Notes: generated from the sequence alone by a model not told the origin. A stretch of DNA of 64,000 nt from an uncultured Lachnospiraceae bacterium (GCA_910579735.1 CAJTUZ010000012.1:1-64000); one strand, 5' to 3'; positions 33,585 through 44,426 are shown, counted from the first letter of the stretch. Program-made: numbers and translations.

Positions 33585-36500
33585 ATGGCGCTTCAATTCT
33601 ATTTCGGCGGTTCGGGAGCCGGAAAAAGCAAGAAACTTCATCAGGATATGATAGATGCCGCCCTGCATGCGCCGGAGCGGAATTTTCTGCTGATCGTGCC
33701 GGATCAGTTTACGATGCAGACGCAGATGGATCTGGTTTTGGAACATCCCAACAGAGGGATCATGAACATCGACGTTTTGAGCTTCGGCAGACTGACACAC
33801 AGGATTTTGGAAGAAGTGGGGTATGAGGAGACGCCTGTTTTGGACGATACGGGCAAAAGCCTGATCTTGCGCAAGATTGCGGAGAAAGAGCAGGGAAATC
33901 TCTCTGTGATCGGGAAACATCTGCATAAGACCGGCTATATCCATGAGGTGAAATCGGCCGTTTCGGAATTCATGCAGTACGGTATCGGAACGAAGGAGCT
34001 TTCGGAGATTGCGGTATGTACGAAGGGCCGGGGAGCGCTTTATTATAAACTGAAGGATCTGGAAGTCTTATATGCTTCCTTTCTGGAATATATCAGGGAA
34101 AAATTCATTACGACAGAAGAAACGCTTGACAGACTGCGGACCGCCCTGCCGAAATCGGAGATCGTTAAAGACTGTGTGATCGCGTTTGACGGATTTACCG
34201 GCTTTACACCGATACAGTACCGCGTCATACAGGAACTGATGCGGCTTGCCGGACAGGTTATCATTACAATAACAATTGATATTAAAGAAAATCCCTATAT
34301 ATTGGACGGAGAACAGAAACTTTTTCATTTGAGTAAGAAGACGGTTGCGGATCTGAGAAGGCTTGCGAAAGAAGCCGGGACGGAAATGCTTGAGGATGTT
34401 GTCTGCGGACAGATTAAGAAGGAAGGACCGGCCGGAGCGGGGGAGACGGTTAAGCCGCAGCGCCGGGAAATGCCGGCGGAAGCCTCCGGTGTTCTTCCGC
34501 GGTTTACCGGAAATCCGGAACTTGCGCATTTGGAACAACACCTGTTTCGTTATCCGGTCGTACCGTATGAAAAAGAACCGGAGCGGATCCGGCTGACGGA
34601 ATGTTCCACGCCGAAAGAAGAAGTCAGACAGACTTGTATCGAGATACAGCGGCTGCTGGAGCAAGGTTTCCACTTCCGGGATATTGCAGTCGTTACCGGC
34701 AGTATGGAAACATACGGGAACACGATAGAAGAGGAATTTGCCAAATTTGCGGTACCTGTTTACATGGACCGCACGAGAGGCATTTTGTTCAATCCGTTTA
34801 CGGAGTATATCCGCAGTGCGCTGCAGATTATTCTGCAGGATTTTGGAAGGGAGGCGGTCTTTCATTATCTGCGTACGGGACTGTGCGGGTTTGAAAGAGA
34901 CGATATTGACAGGCTGGAGAATTATATCCGCCGGTTTCATATAGGCGGCCGGAAAAGATGGAGCGAGGCTTTTGTCTATAAGGAAGAAGACGGCGAGGAA
35001 GGCATTGCGGCGCTTGCCAGATACAATGTCATGCGGGAGGCTCTTATGGAGCAGCTTGCACCGTTAGCTGCGCCTATGGAGACGGCCGGGGAGCTTGTCC
35101 ATGCGCTCTATGATTTTCTTGTATCCAATCAGCTGCAGCAGAAGCTTGTCCGTTATGAGCAGAAGTTTAAGCGGGAAGGAGATCTGGCCAAGGCCAAAGA
35201 ATACGGACAGATTTACGGACTCGTTATCGATCTTCTCGATCAGATAGAAGCGCTTCTTGCCGCAGAGGCGATGAGTTTCCGGGAATTTGCGGAAATTCTG
35301 GATGCGGGATTTTCCGAGATCTCTGTCGGCACGATTCCGCAGAATGTGGACCGGGTAGTTGTCGGCGATATCGAAAGAACCCGTTTAAAACAGGTGCGCG
35401 CGCTTTTTTTCCTGGGGATCAATGATGGCAATATTCCGAAAGGATGCGGCGGAGGCGGTATTATTTCGGATATTGACAGGGAATTTTTGCAGGAATCCGG
35501 CTTCGAGCTGGCGCCGACGCCGCGTCAGCAGATGTATATCCAAAGGCTGTATCTGTATCTGAACATGACGAAACCTTCGGCATATTTGTATCTGTCTTAT
35601 GCCAGGGTCGGGATCGACGGCAAAAGCATACGGCCCGCTTATTTAACGGATACCGTACGGAAACTTTTCCCCGCGCTTGTGACCGGGCAGCCGGAATACC
35701 AGCCGGTTGAGAAACAGCTTGCAAACGCCGGAGACGGGATCACATTCTTCACTGATCTGCTGCGGGAATATGCAGCCGGCAGATTAAAAAATGAAGATGA
35801 GCGAAAACTGTTTACCTTTTATCATACTTACCATAGAAATCCCCTCTGGAAGGATCAGGTGGATGCGCTGATCGATACGGCCTTTTACGGTTATCTGGAG
35901 TCGCCTCTTTCCAAAGAGGTGACAGCTGCGCTGTACGGCAGTATTCTGCAAAACAGCGTCAGCCGTCTGGAGAAATATGCGGCCTGCGCATATGCGCATT
36001 TCCTGCAATACGGCCTGTCTCTGAAAGAGAGGAAAGAATACGGCTTCGAAAATGTGGATATGGGCAATGTTTTTCATGGTGTGCTGGAACTGTTTGCGGA
36101 TAAACTGAAGGAACATCGGTACACATGGTTTGATTTTCCGGCGGAGGAAGGGGAGCGTCTTCTGGAGGAAGCGATCGAGGCATATGCCGTCAATTATGAG
36201 GAAACGATATTGTACAGCAGCGCCAGAAATCAGTATCTGCTGCGGCGCATGAAGCGGATTCTTGGCCGTACGGTGCGCACTTTGCAGACGCAGCTTCAGA
36301 AAGGTTCTTTTTTACCGGAACATTTTGAGATGTCTTTCTCGATGCTGGAGGATCTGGATGCGGTCAATATAGCGCTGACCGGACAGGAAAAGATGAAGCT
36401 GCGCGGCAGGATCGACAGGATCGATACCTGTGAGGAGGCGGATACGGTCTATGTAAAGGTGATCGACTATAAGTCGGGCAGCCGGAAATTCGATCTGGCG

Positions 36501-37076
36501 GCGCTTTATTACGGCCTTCAGCTGCAGCTTGTCGTTTATATGAATGCGGCCGTGGAAATGGAGCAGAAGAAGCATCCCCACAAACAGATCATTCCGGCGG
36601 CCATGCTGTATTACCACATTGCGGATCCGGTCATAGAAAACGGACAGGCCCTGACACCGGAAGAACTGAACCGGAAGTTATTGCAGGAACTTAAAATGAC
36701 CGGAATGGTCAATGAGAATGACAGGGCAATTTCCTTATTAGATGGAGAATTTACTGACAAGTCTGATATTCTCCCGATAGAACGGAAAAAAGATGGCAGT
36801 TTTTCCGCATATTCCAGTGTCATAAAAGAAGAGCAGATGACCTTGATATCAGATTATGTAAACCATAAGATCAAAGAATTGGGGAGCGGCATCCTGCAGG
36901 GAAACATTGGGATCAATCCGTGTGCGTTAAACGGGGACAGCGCCTGTACGTACTGCACATACCAAAGTGTCTGCGGATATGATACGGAGACGCCGGGATA
37001 TGAAAAGCGGGAATTGGAGAAACTGTCACGGGATGAGGCGCTGATGCGTATGGAAGAGGAAATGACGAAAGGATAA
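33585..37076 (+). CDS. addB: Helicase-exonuclease AddAB, AddB subunit
   Basis: The 1163-residue protein begins with the AddB nucleotide-binding loop (FYFGGSGAGKSKKL) and ends in a nuclease domain with VIDYKSGSRKFD. Four cysteines for the iron-sulfur cluster are visible at C801, C1121, C1124 and C1130; to my knowledge these match the B. subtilis AddB cluster positions. AddB with AddA processes double-strand breaks and recognises Chi. It lies between a small helical protein gene and addA, 11 nt apart. Confidence 0.96.
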   Translation: MALQFYFGGSGAGKSKKLHQDMIDAALHAPERNFLLIVPDQFTMQTQMDLVLEHPNRGIMNIDVLSFGRLTHRILEEVGYEETPVLDDTGKSLILRKIAEKEQGNLSVIGKHLHKTGYIHEVKSAVSEFMQYGIGTKELSEIAVCTKGRGALYYKLKDLEVLYASFLEYIREKFITTEETLDRLRTALPKSEIVKDCVIAFDGFTGFTPIQYRVIQELMRLAGQVIITITIDIKENPYILDGEQKLFHLSKKTVADLRRLAKEAGTEMLEDVVCGQIKKEGPAGAGETVKPQRREMPAEASGVLPRFTGNPELAHLEQHLFRYPVVPYEKEPERIRLTECSTPKEEVRQTCIEIQRLLEQGFHFRDIAVVTGSMETYGNTIEEEFAKFAVPVYMDRTRGILFNPFTEYIRSALQIILQDFGREAVFHYLRTGLCGFERDDIDRLENYIRRFHIGGRKRWSEAFVYKEEDGEEGIAALARYNVMREALMEQLAPLAAPMETAGELVHALYDFLVSNQLQQKLVRYEQKFKREGDLAKAKEYGQIYGLVIDLLDQIEALLAAEAMSFREFAEILDAGFSEISVGTIPQNVDRVVVGDIERTRLKQVRALFFLGINDGNIPKGCGGGGIISDIDREFLQESGFELAPTPRQQMYIQRLYLYLNMTKPSAYLYLSYARVGIDGKSIRPAYLTDTVRKLFPALVTGQPEYQPVEKQLANAGDGITFFTDLLREYAAGRLKNEDERKLFTFYHTYHRNPLWKDQVDALIDTAFYGYLESPLSKEVTAALYGSILQNSVSRLEKYAACAYAHFLQYGLSLKERKEYGFENVDMGNVFHGVLELFADKLKEHRYTWFDFPAEEGERLLEEAIEAYAVNYEETILYSSARNQYLLRRMKRILGRTVRTLQTQLQKGSFLPEHFEMSFSMLEDLDAVNIALTGQEKMKLRGRIDRIDTCEEADTVYVKVIDYKSGSRKFDLAALYYGLQLQLVVYMNAAVEMEQKKHPHKQIIPAAMLYYHIADPVIENGQALTPEELNRKLLQELKMTGMVNENDRAISLLDGEFTDKSDILPIERKKDGSFSAYSSVIKEEQMTLISDYVNHKIKELGSGILQGNIGINPCALNGDSACTYCTYQSVCGYDTETPGYEKRELEKLSRDEALMRMEEEMTKG

Positions 37077-37087
37077 GGTTATCGGAA

Positions 37088-40000
37088 ATGGGCGTTTCAT
37101 ATACGAAAGAGCAGCAGATGGTGATCGATACGCACGGCTGTAATCTGCTGGTGTCTGCGGCGGCCGGATCGGGCAAGACGGCGGTGTTGGTAGAACGTAT
37201 CGTGAAGATGGTAAGTGATGCCGGACATCCCGTAGACATTGACAGACTTTTGGTCGTGACGTTTACGAATGCGGCGGCGGCAGAGATGCGTGAGCGGATC
37301 GGCGCTGCGATAGGGGAGCGTCTGGTCAGAGAGCCGGAGAATGAGCATCTGCAGCGGCAGATGACGCTGCTGCACAATGCACAGATCACGACGATAGACA
37401 GTTTCTGTCTCTTTGTGATCAGAAATCATTTTCATACGATAGGATTAGACCCTGCTTTTCGGATCGCAGACGAGGGCGAACTGAAACTTTTGAAAAACGA
37501 TGTGCTGGGAGAGGTGCTGGAGTCCTGTTATCAGGAAGGAGAGGGCGCTTTTTTAAACTGTATGGAATATTTCAGCACAGACAGCAGGGACAGTGTGGTA
37601 GAAGAGGCGGTCTTGAAGCTGTATGAGTTTGCCATGAGTCATCCTTTTCCGGAAAAGTGGCTGTCTGACCGGAAAGAAGACTACGACGTGCCGGAAGCGG
37701 CCAAGGACCTTACGGCGTTAAGCTGGATGCAGGGACTCCTGAAAGAAACCGGACTTTTGCTGCAGGGGGCGGCCTGCCGTATGACCCGGTGCATAGCGCT
37801 TTGTGAAGAAGCCGATGGGCCGTATATGTACGGCGAACTGCTTGAAAAAGAAAAAGAGCAGATAGAGAGACTGACGGCGGCACAGACATACGAAGCGCGC
37901 TATACGGCCTTTACGGCGTTGTCTTTTGGCAGACTGCCGTCTAAGAAGGACGAAACGGTTTCACCCATCAAAAGAGAACTGGTCAAAAATACCCGTGCGG
38001 GAATCAAAGAACAGCTGCAGGAGATGCAGAAAGACTATTTTGCGCAGTCCGCAGAAGAAATCATGGAGCAGATGCATTCGTGCCGGGAAGCCGTATGTGC
38101 GCTGATAGATGTGACACTGCGGTTTAAGAAGGCATTTGAGCAGGTAAAAAGAGAGAAGAACATACTGGATTTTGACGATATCGAACATCTGGCGCTGTCA
38201 ATTCTGCTGCGGGAAACACAAGACGGCGGGACACAGCCTACGGAGACGGCGCAGGAATACAGAAGTCATTTTGCGCAGATCCTGATAGATGAGTATCAGG
38301 ACAGCAATCTTGTACAGGAATATCTGCTGTCTGCGATCTCGGGAGAAGAGCAGGGGAACGATAACCGATTTATGGTGGGGGACGTCAAGCAGAGTATTTA
38401 TAAGTTCCGTCTTGCGAGGCCGGAGCTTTTCATGGAAAAATATCATACTTATCCGGAAGAGGCAGGCGGCAGGACAATGCGGATCGATCTGCATAAGAAT
38501 TTCAGGAGCAGAGAGCAGGTGTTAACCGCCGCAAACGCGGTTTTTTCCCAGATCATGAGAAAGGAACTCGGCGGTATCGAATATGATGAAAAGGCGGCGC
38601 TCTATCCCGGCGCGGCTTATCCGGATACGGAGGATTCCTGCGAAACGGAGCTGCTGCTATTTGAAGGCGGAGAAAAAGAGGCAGAAGCGCTGGGGATTGC
38701 CGGGAGAATTAAAAAACTGCTGTTATCATATAAGGTGACGGATAAAGAGAGCGGGATGCTCAGGCCGGTTTCCTATAAAGATATTGTGATCCTGCTGCGT
38801 ACGACGACAGGATGGGACGAGGCGTTTAAGAAGGTATTGGAGGAAGAAGGCATTCCGGTGCATGTGACGTCCAAGACCGGTTACTTTGCGGCGGCGGAAG
38901 TGCAGGAGCTGCTTCATTTCCTGCGGATACTGGATAACCCGCTGCAGGATATCCCTTTTTACGGCGTGGCGCATGCGTATCTGGGCGGATTCTCCGAAGA
39001 GGAGATCGCAGCCGTGAAAGCGGCCTGCCCGTTGGCAAAGTATCTATATGACGCCTTCCGGGAATATGCGGGCAGGGAGACAGAGCAGCAGATGGATTCG
39101 GACAGCGTGGCTGAGGGACAGTCCGGCCCGGACGATGCACGGGAAGAGAGGGAAACGGGGAAACTGCGGCGGGACCCGGTGTTACAGGAACGCCTGCGGA
39201 CATTCCTTGTCAGAATAGAGACGTATCGTGAGATGGCCGTTTATATGGCCGTACATGAACTGCTGCAGACGATCATCAGAGAATCGGCTTATCTTTCTTA
39301 TGTTTCGGCTAAACCGGGAGGCAGCAGAAGATGCGCCAATGTGGAGATGCTGCTCGTGAAGGCGTCCGATTATGAGAAGACGAGTTATTACGGCCTGTAC
39401 CATTTCCTGCGTTATATCGAACAGCTGGAAAAATATGACGTAGACTACGGGGAAGCCAATCTGCAGGACGAAAATGCGGATGTGGTGCGGATCATGAGCA
39501 TCCATAAAAGCAAGGGACTGGAATTTCCGGTCTGCTTTGTCGCCGGACTGGCCAAAAGTTTTAATATGCGTGACATAAACGCACATCTGGTCATGGATGT
39601 GGAACAGGGGATCGGTGTGGACTATGTGGATCCCGTAAAAAGGATCAGGAGCAGGAATCTGCGCCGCAACTTTATTGCGGCAGGTTTGAAGCGGGATAAT
39701 ATCGCAGAGGAACTTCGTATTCTTTATGTCGCGATGACAAGAGCCAAAGAAAAACTGATCCTGACGGCGGCTTTAAAAGAGCCGGCCAAAAAGATCCTGC
39801 CGCTTATGCTGCTGCAGGGCGTGGAGGAGAGGACTTTCTCTTATGATATCCTTCTGGGAATAAAAAGTTTTCTGGATGTTCTGCTTTATGCCTCATTACG
39901 TAACAAGTGTTTTGATACGATATGGCAGATGTGCGAAGCGGAACCCAACCGTCAGAATCCGCTGTATCAGGAAGATATGTGCCTGGACGTGCAGATCGCG

Positions 40001-40906
40001 GCATGGGAAGAAACTGTGCGCGGAAAGCTGACGGAGTCGGTCGTGCGGGAAGCAAACCGCCGGAGACTTGTCCTTTTTAATATGCTGCCGGATCCCGGAA
40101 AAAAAGACGGTAAAGCGGACGGAGAGGAAAACGGGGAAGAACAGGGGCGGTTGGACGAAGGACTTCTGGAGATTATGGAGAAGAAGTTTGCCTGGCAGTA
40201 TCCGTATGAGAATTTGAAAGATCTGTATACCAAAACGACCGTATCGGAGTTAAAGAAAGCGGGCATGGTACAGGAAACGGAATTTGCCTTTCCATTGTAT
40301 GAAGAAGAGCCGGTCGTGCCGTATCTGCCCAGATTTATCAGACAGGAGGAAACCGTCAGCGGAACCGACAGGGGAAGCGCTTTTCATAAAGTGATGGAAT
40401 TATTTGATTTTACAAGGCTCGCCGCAGCAAAGGAAGAGAAACAGGAACTGGTGCGCTCCGAGATGGACAGAATGCTTGCGGAAGGGAAATTGTCGAAGGA
40501 ATATTACGATGCCGTTTCCGTATCTAAGATCACGGCTTTTTTGGAAAGCGGCATTGCCGGGCGTATGGCGCAGGCTGCCGTTTTGGGAAAACTGTATAAA
40601 GAACAGCCTTTCGTGCTCGGACTTCCCGCCAGCCGTCTGAACGAGAATTTCCCGGCCGGCGAGACTGTGCTGATCCAGGGAATCATCGACGCTTTCTTCG
40701 AAGAAAACGGCGCTTATATCGTCGTGGATTATAAAACAGACGCCGTACGGACGCCGCAGGAGCTTGTCAAAAGATATCAGACCCAGCTCGATTATTATGC
40801 CGAAGCCCTGGAACAGCTTTCAGGATACACCTTCACAGGAAACGGAAAACGTACGGCGGAAAAGATCATTTATTCTTTTAAACTGAACCGGGAGATCAGG
40901 CTGTAA
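37088..40906 (+). CDS. addA: Helicase-exonuclease AddAB, AddA subunit
   Basis: The 1272-residue UvrD-like helicase-nuclease has Walker A (SAAAGSGKTAVL, about residues 22-33), Walker B/DEAD-like ILIDEYQDSN, HKNFRSREQVL, SIHKSKGLEFPV and YVAMTRAKEKL. A C-terminal RecB-type nuclease domain (FHKVMELFDF, IQGIIDAFFE, VVDYKTDAV) follows. It is the motor and 3'-strand nuclease of AddAB. It directly follows addB. Its stop is followed by copy 4 of the inverted-repeat element, and the DHH gene converges on it. Confidence 0.97.
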   Translation: MGVSYTKEQQMVIDTHGCNLLVSAAAGSGKTAVLVERIVKMVSDAGHPVDIDRLLVVTFTNAAAAEMRERIGAAIGERLVREPENEHLQRQMTLLHNAQITTIDSFCLFVIRNHFHTIGLDPAFRIADEGELKLLKNDVLGEVLESCYQEGEGAFLNCMEYFSTDSRDSVVEEAVLKLYEFAMSHPFPEKWLSDRKEDYDVPEAAKDLTALSWMQGLLKETGLLLQGAACRMTRCIALCEEADGPYMYGELLEKEKEQIERLTAAQTYEARYTAFTALSFGRLPSKKDETVSPIKRELVKNTRAGIKEQLQEMQKDYFAQSAEEIMEQMHSCREAVCALIDVTLRFKKAFEQVKREKNILDFDDIEHLALSILLRETQDGGTQPTETAQEYRSHFAQILIDEYQDSNLVQEYLLSAISGEEQGNDNRFMVGDVKQSIYKFRLARPELFMEKYHTYPEEAGGRTMRIDLHKNFRSREQVLTAANAVFSQIMRKELGGIEYDEKAALYPGAAYPDTEDSCETELLLFEGGEKEAEALGIAGRIKKLLLSYKVTDKESGMLRPVSYKDIVILLRTTTGWDEAFKKVLEEEGIPVHVTSKTGYFAAAEVQELLHFLRILDNPLQDIPFYGVAHAYLGGFSEEEIAAVKAACPLAKYLYDAFREYAGRETEQQMDSDSVAEGQSGPDDAREERETGKLRRDPVLQERLRTFLVRIETYREMAVYMAVHELLQTIIRESAYLSYVSAKPGGSRRCANVEMLLVKASDYEKTSYYGLYHFLRYIEQLEKYDVDYGEANLQDENADVVRIMSIHKSKGLEFPVCFVAGLAKSFNMRDINAHLVMDVEQGIGVDYVDPVKRIRSRNLRRNFIAAGLKRDNIAEELRILYVAMTRAKEKLILTAALKEPAKKILPLMLLQGVEERTFSYDILLGIKSFLDVLLYASLRNKCFDTIWQMCEAEPNRQNPLYQEDMCLDVQIAAWEETVRGKLTESVVREANRRRLVLFNMLPDPGKKDGKADGEENGEEQGRLDEGLLEIMEKKFAWQYPYENLKDLYTKTTVSELKKAGMVQETEFAFPLYEEEPVVPYLPRFIRQEETVSGTDRGSAFHKVMELFDFTRLAAAKEEKQELVRSEMDRMLAEGKLSKEYYDAVSVSKITAFLESGIAGRMAQAAVLGKLYKEQPFVLGLPASRLNENFPAGETVLIQGIIDAFFEENGAYIVVDYKTDAVRTPQELVKRYQTQLDYYAEALEQLSGYTFTGNGKRTAEKIIYSFKLNREIRL

Positions 40907-40931
40907 TGCAGCGGAGGAAAAACCCCGAACA

Positions 40932-41108
40932 AAAGCGCCGGAACGAAACCGGCAGGGTGAAAAAAAGTTTCTGTTGTCAGGCGCGCTTTCGCTCCGTTAA
41001 AAACGTAGCGGATGCTAAGCTCGAAAAAACCTCGCTAACCACCGACGTTTTTATAGGGCCTTGCAACAGAAATCTTTTTTCACCCTGCCGGTTTCGTTCC
41101 GGCGCTTT
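40932..41108 (-). repeat. Long-inverted-repeat structured element, copy 4
   Basis: Arms 40932-40967 and 41074-41108 are complementary over 35 bp with a single A indel. Inside, TTTCTGTTG pairs with CAACAGAAA, and TAAAAACGT (40998-41006) with ACGTTTTTA (41045-41053). Both show compensatory changes relative to copy 1. The core is the most diverged of the full copies. The GNRA strand is minus. It occupies the whole gap between the convergent addA and DHH genes and could act as a two-way terminator. Confidence 0.85.
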
Positions 41109-41127
41109 GGCCGTCTTCCGAACAGGT

Positions 41128-42048
41128 TCAGTCTGCTTTATAATTTACGATTTCATCGAGCAGTTTCGGCAGTTTCTCATCCATTTCCTCATCGGAGAAC
41201 TGACAGGTTCCGACTGCCTTATGGCCGCCGCCGCCGTATTTTAACATCAGGCTGCCGACATTGACATCGGAAGTTCTGTTGAGGACACTGTAGCCGACCG
41301 CTGCCGAACAGCCGAGTCCGCCTTTACCGTTTACGATCCATACGGAAATGTTCTGGTCAGGATACATACTGTAGATCAGAAAACGGTTTCCCGAATAAAT
41401 AGGATCGACACCGCGCAGATCGGAAATGATAACGTCTTTTTCCACTCGGGTATGCGCTTTCACCATTTCCTTAAACTTGGCATCCTGCTCATGATAGACT
41501 GCGATACGTTCCTGCACATCCGGCAGAGCGAGGATCTCTTCCGTATTCATTGTCCTGCAGCATTCCATTAATTTCTCCATTAACTGATAGTTGGAGATCG
41601 TGAAGTTTCTCCATCTGCCCAGACCTGTTCTGGGATCCATGAGAAAACCTACCAGGATCCATCCGGTCGGATTCTGGATCTCGTCGATGGTCAGATTGCC
41701 GGAATCTACTTTATCAACGGCGATCATCATATCGTCAAAATGAGAGAATCGTTCTTCTCCGCCGTAATATTCGTATATAATACGCGCGCAGGAAGGGGTG
41801 ATCCGGCTCTCTCCTTTATATTTGCCTGCTAACTGATTGCGTTCGTGCTCGCTGGAGTGATGGTCAAACCAAAGTCCGCAGCCTTCTACGAAGGGCACAT
41901 TGGCAAGGACATCATTTTCCGTAATTTCTACAAGGCCATCCTGCAGATCCTTCGGATGTGCGAATTTCCAACTGTCGATCAGGCCGATTTCTTTTAATAA
42001 GGCGCCGCATGCTAAACCGTCAAAATCAGAACGGGTAACTAATCTCAT
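41128..42048 (-). CDS. DHH-family phosphoesterase
   Basis: The 306-residue protein has RSDFDGLACGALLKE at the N-terminus, the DHH motif in LWFDHHSSEH, D-containing AVDKVDSG, and the C-terminal DHHA1 signature GGGGHKAVGTCQF. These mark Mn2+-dependent DHH phosphoesterases such as oligoribonucleases, pApA phosphatases or pyrophosphatases. ATG 42048 with AAAGGAGAG upstream is chosen over an earlier in-frame codon. The exact substrate cannot be told from sequence. Confidence 0.9.
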   Translation of the reverse strand: MRLVTRSDFDGLACGALLKEIGLIDSWKFAHPKDLQDGLVEITENDVLANVPFVEGCGLWFDHHSSEHERNQLAGKYKGESRITPSCARIIYEYYGGEERFSHFDDMMIAVDKVDSGNLTIDEIQNPTGWILVGFLMDPRTGLGRWRNFTISNYQLMEKLMECCRTMNTEEILALPDVQERIAVYHEQDAKFKEMVKAHTRVEKDVIISDLRGVDPIYSGNRFLIYSMYPDQNISVWIVNGKGGLGCSAAVGYSVLNRTSDVNVGSLMLKYGGGGHKAVGTCQFSDEEMDEKLPKLLDEIVNYKAD

Positions 42049-42104
42049 AATGAACTCTCCTTTTCTACGATAATCTCTTCGGTGTGGAAAACCGGTCACA
42101 TAAA

Positions 42105-42133
42105 ATTATAAAGGAAAGCGGAACGTTTTTCAA
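42105..42133 (-). promoter_or_regulatory. Promoter of the DHH phosphoesterase gene
   Basis: On the minus strand TTGAAA (42133-42128) and TATAAT (42110-42105) are separated by 17 nt, about 60 nt before the start codon. Confidence 0.75.
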
Positions 42134-42317
42134 GTCCTGCCGCTGTGAAAAACGGCTCGTGCCGCAAGCCTGCCGCATACGCCATCAGGCAGGAGAAAAT
42201 GGCGGGGAAAATACGCAAGATTTGACAAATAATCGCATAGATAGCAATACCGCAGAAAAATCCGGAATGGGTATAATGAGAGCAGAAGGTATCACAGGGG
42301 GGAAGGCGTGGGATATT

Positions 42318-44387
42318 ATGAAGAGTTCCGGAACGGTAAAAAAGCAAAAAACAACATTATACAGTATCAGAGGAAAGCTGTTAATCAGTTATCTGATCCC
42401 GATCGTTTTAATCGTGGTTCTGGGTATTATTTCTTACCGGAAGGCGGCCGGGATCATTGTCGAAAGCTATGAGACATCCATGGAAAACACCATTGAAAAG
42501 ACGGCGCAGTATTATGAGATCATGATGAATACCGTGGCCGGAAGCTGCAGCCAGATTGCAATTGAAGACACGCTCCGTACGTATTACAGAGGCGGATATG
42601 AAGACGATCCGCTGCAGGAGAAGAAAGTTTTTCGTGAAATGAGCAAGAGTATGCTGCGAAATGCCTTTTCCGGAGACTTCGTAAGCGGCGTTTATGCGTT
42701 TGGAGCACATGGGGACGCCTGCACATCCTATCTGGACGTCAAAAAGCTTTCCTATGGCGAATACGGTGAAACGGGCGAAGGAAAAGCGATGGCACAGATG
42801 AAGGAGAATGTCGTTTTTTCCGGTTATCATGACGATCTGGACGCTATGACGGGACATCATTCGGACGAATATGCTTTTACGGTAAAAAGAAACATCACGA
42901 ATCAGGCATCCGCGCCGGTGGGCGTCATTATTATGGATGTATCCATGGAATCGGTAAGGGATCCGCTTTTGCAGATGGATCTGGGAGAAGGCGGTATCTG
43001 TGCACTGTTATCTGCCGATGGCAGGCTGATTTCCAATCTGGAGGGAGAGGAACACGATGCGTTTACGTCCATGGGACTGGATCTTCAACTGCCGGAAGGG
43101 GAAGAAGCATGCAGCTCCGGTTATATTGAACTGGAAGGGAAGCGTTATCTTCTGCTGCTTTCTAAAGTGGGCAGTACGGGTTTTAACGTCTGTATTATGA
43201 TCCCGCAGGCGCTGATCACGGCAAGGCTGCAGGATATCGGGACAGCGACGGTCATTATTGTGATTCTGGCATTGATCATATCGATCTGTACCGGAGCGGT
43301 TATTTCGACGGGAATCGATACGTCCATAAAACGGATCAGTAAAGTAATGAAGTCTGTGGCGGAAGGGGATTTGACCGTAACAGTCAATATGAAGGGCAGG
43401 GACGAATTCAAGAAACTGGGAGATCATGCAGGGGATATGCTTGCCAATACCAAAGAACTGATCCGGAAAAGCAATCTGCTCTCGGGGCAGGTGCTGACAT
43501 CGATAACGCATGTGGCGGATACGTCGGGGCGTATGTCGGTAACTACAGACAATATCAAGGATGCGATCTTTAAAGTAAACGAGGGGATTTGCAGGCAGAA
43601 TGAAGAAGCCGCGCATTGTCTTGCCAAAATGGACGAACTGGCGGTACAGATCGAACAGGTCGATAAAGAGACGGAAGGCGCGATGAAACGTGCCGATAAG
43701 AGTAAAGCGGTAATGGAAAAAGGAATGTCGGCCATACATTTATTAGAGAGTAAGGCAAATGAGACGGCTAAAGTGACCGGACAGGTGATTGAAAAAATAG
43801 AGACCTTAGCCGAGGAAACAAAGGCGATCACGGATATCATAGTGTCAATCAAGGGGATTGCGGCCAAGACGCAGCTTCTGTCTCTCAACGCGAGAATAGA
43901 AGCGGCCCGGCTGGGGAGTATCGGCGATGGGTTTGCAGTCGTGGCGGAAGAGGTGAGGAAGCTCTCCGAGGAGTCCGTAAGATCGGTGGAACGGATCGGA
44001 AGTATCGTCGAACGGATCGAGAGCGGCACGCAGGATACCGTTACGGTGGCAAGAAAATCAGAGAAAATCGTGGAAGAGCAGGAAGAAGCCGTCGGCGATA
44101 CGGTAGAGGCTTTTCATGAAATGAGCGGCAGTGTGGAAGGCTTAGCCGGGAAAATAGAAAAAATCGCAGGCAATATGCGCAATATGGAGAAAAGCAAAGA
44201 TATGACTATGGCAGCGGTAGACAATATTTCCGAGGTATCCGGTCATACATTGGAATCCATGAATCATATGACCGAAGCTGCGCAGAGCCAGACAGAGGCC
44301 GTGCAGGAGCTGAACGAGGCTACGGGACGGCTGGATGAGGAGGCACAGAAGCTAATAGGAGCGATCGGACGGTTTAAGGTACAATAG
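42318..44387 (+). CDS. Methyl-accepting chemotaxis protein
   Basis: The roughly 689-residue receptor has a first membrane segment (SYLIPIVLIVVLGIISY), an extracytoplasmic Cache-like sensor of about 270 residues, a second membrane segment (TATVIIVILALIISICTGAV), a HAMP domain and a long coiled-coil signalling domain. The hairpin tip is IAAKTQLLSLNARIEAARLG...FAVVAEEVRKLSEESV. The start is uncertain; ATG 42318 follows GGGGGAAGG and MKSSGTVKKQ precedes the first membrane segment. A TATAAT (42272-42277) lies upstream. No other che genes are in the window. Ligand unknown. Confidence 0.92.
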   Translation: MKSSGTVKKQKTTLYSIRGKLLISYLIPIVLIVVLGIISYRKAAGIIVESYETSMENTIEKTAQYYEIMMNTVAGSCSQIAIEDTLRTYYRGGYEDDPLQEKKVFREMSKSMLRNAFSGDFVSGVYAFGAHGDACTSYLDVKKLSYGEYGETGEGKAMAQMKENVVFSGYHDDLDAMTGHHSDEYAFTVKRNITNQASAPVGVIIMDVSMESVRDPLLQMDLGEGGICALLSADGRLISNLEGEEHDAFTSMGLDLQLPEGEEACSSGYIELEGKRYLLLLSKVGSTGFNVCIMIPQALITARLQDIGTATVIIVILALIISICTGAVISTGIDTSIKRISKVMKSVAEGDLTVTVNMKGRDEFKKLGDHAGDMLANTKELIRKSNLLSGQVLTSITHVADTSGRMSVTTDNIKDAIFKVNEGICRQNEEAAHCLAKMDELAVQIEQVDKETEGAMKRADKSKAVMEKGMSAIHLLESKANETAKVTGQVIEKIETLAEETKAITDIIVSIKGIAAKTQLLSLNARIEAARLGSIGDGFAVVAEEVRKLSEESVRSVERIGSIVERIESGTQDTVTVARKSEKIVEEQEEAVGDTVEAFHEMSGSVEGLAGKIEKIAGNMRNMEKSKDMTMAAVDNISEVSGHTLESMNHMTEAAQSQTEAVQELNEATGRLDEEAQKLIGAIGRFKVQ

Positions 44388-44401
44388 AAATACAACAAAT
44401 G

Positions 44402-44426
44402 GGCAGACAGTCAGTCTGCCTATTTG
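44402..44426 (+). terminator. Possible terminator after the chemoreceptor gene
   Basis: GGCAGAC (44402-44408) pairs with GTCTGCC (44414-44420), followed by the weak tract TATTTG. Confidence 0.5.

Noticed and set aside
34068..34940. Minus-strand open frame (290 codons) in addB
   Set aside because: Antisense shadow of AddB; no domain or ribosome site.
43008..43739. Minus-strand open frame (243 codons) in the chemoreceptor gene
   Set aside because: Antisense shadow of HAMP and coiled-coil coding sequence.
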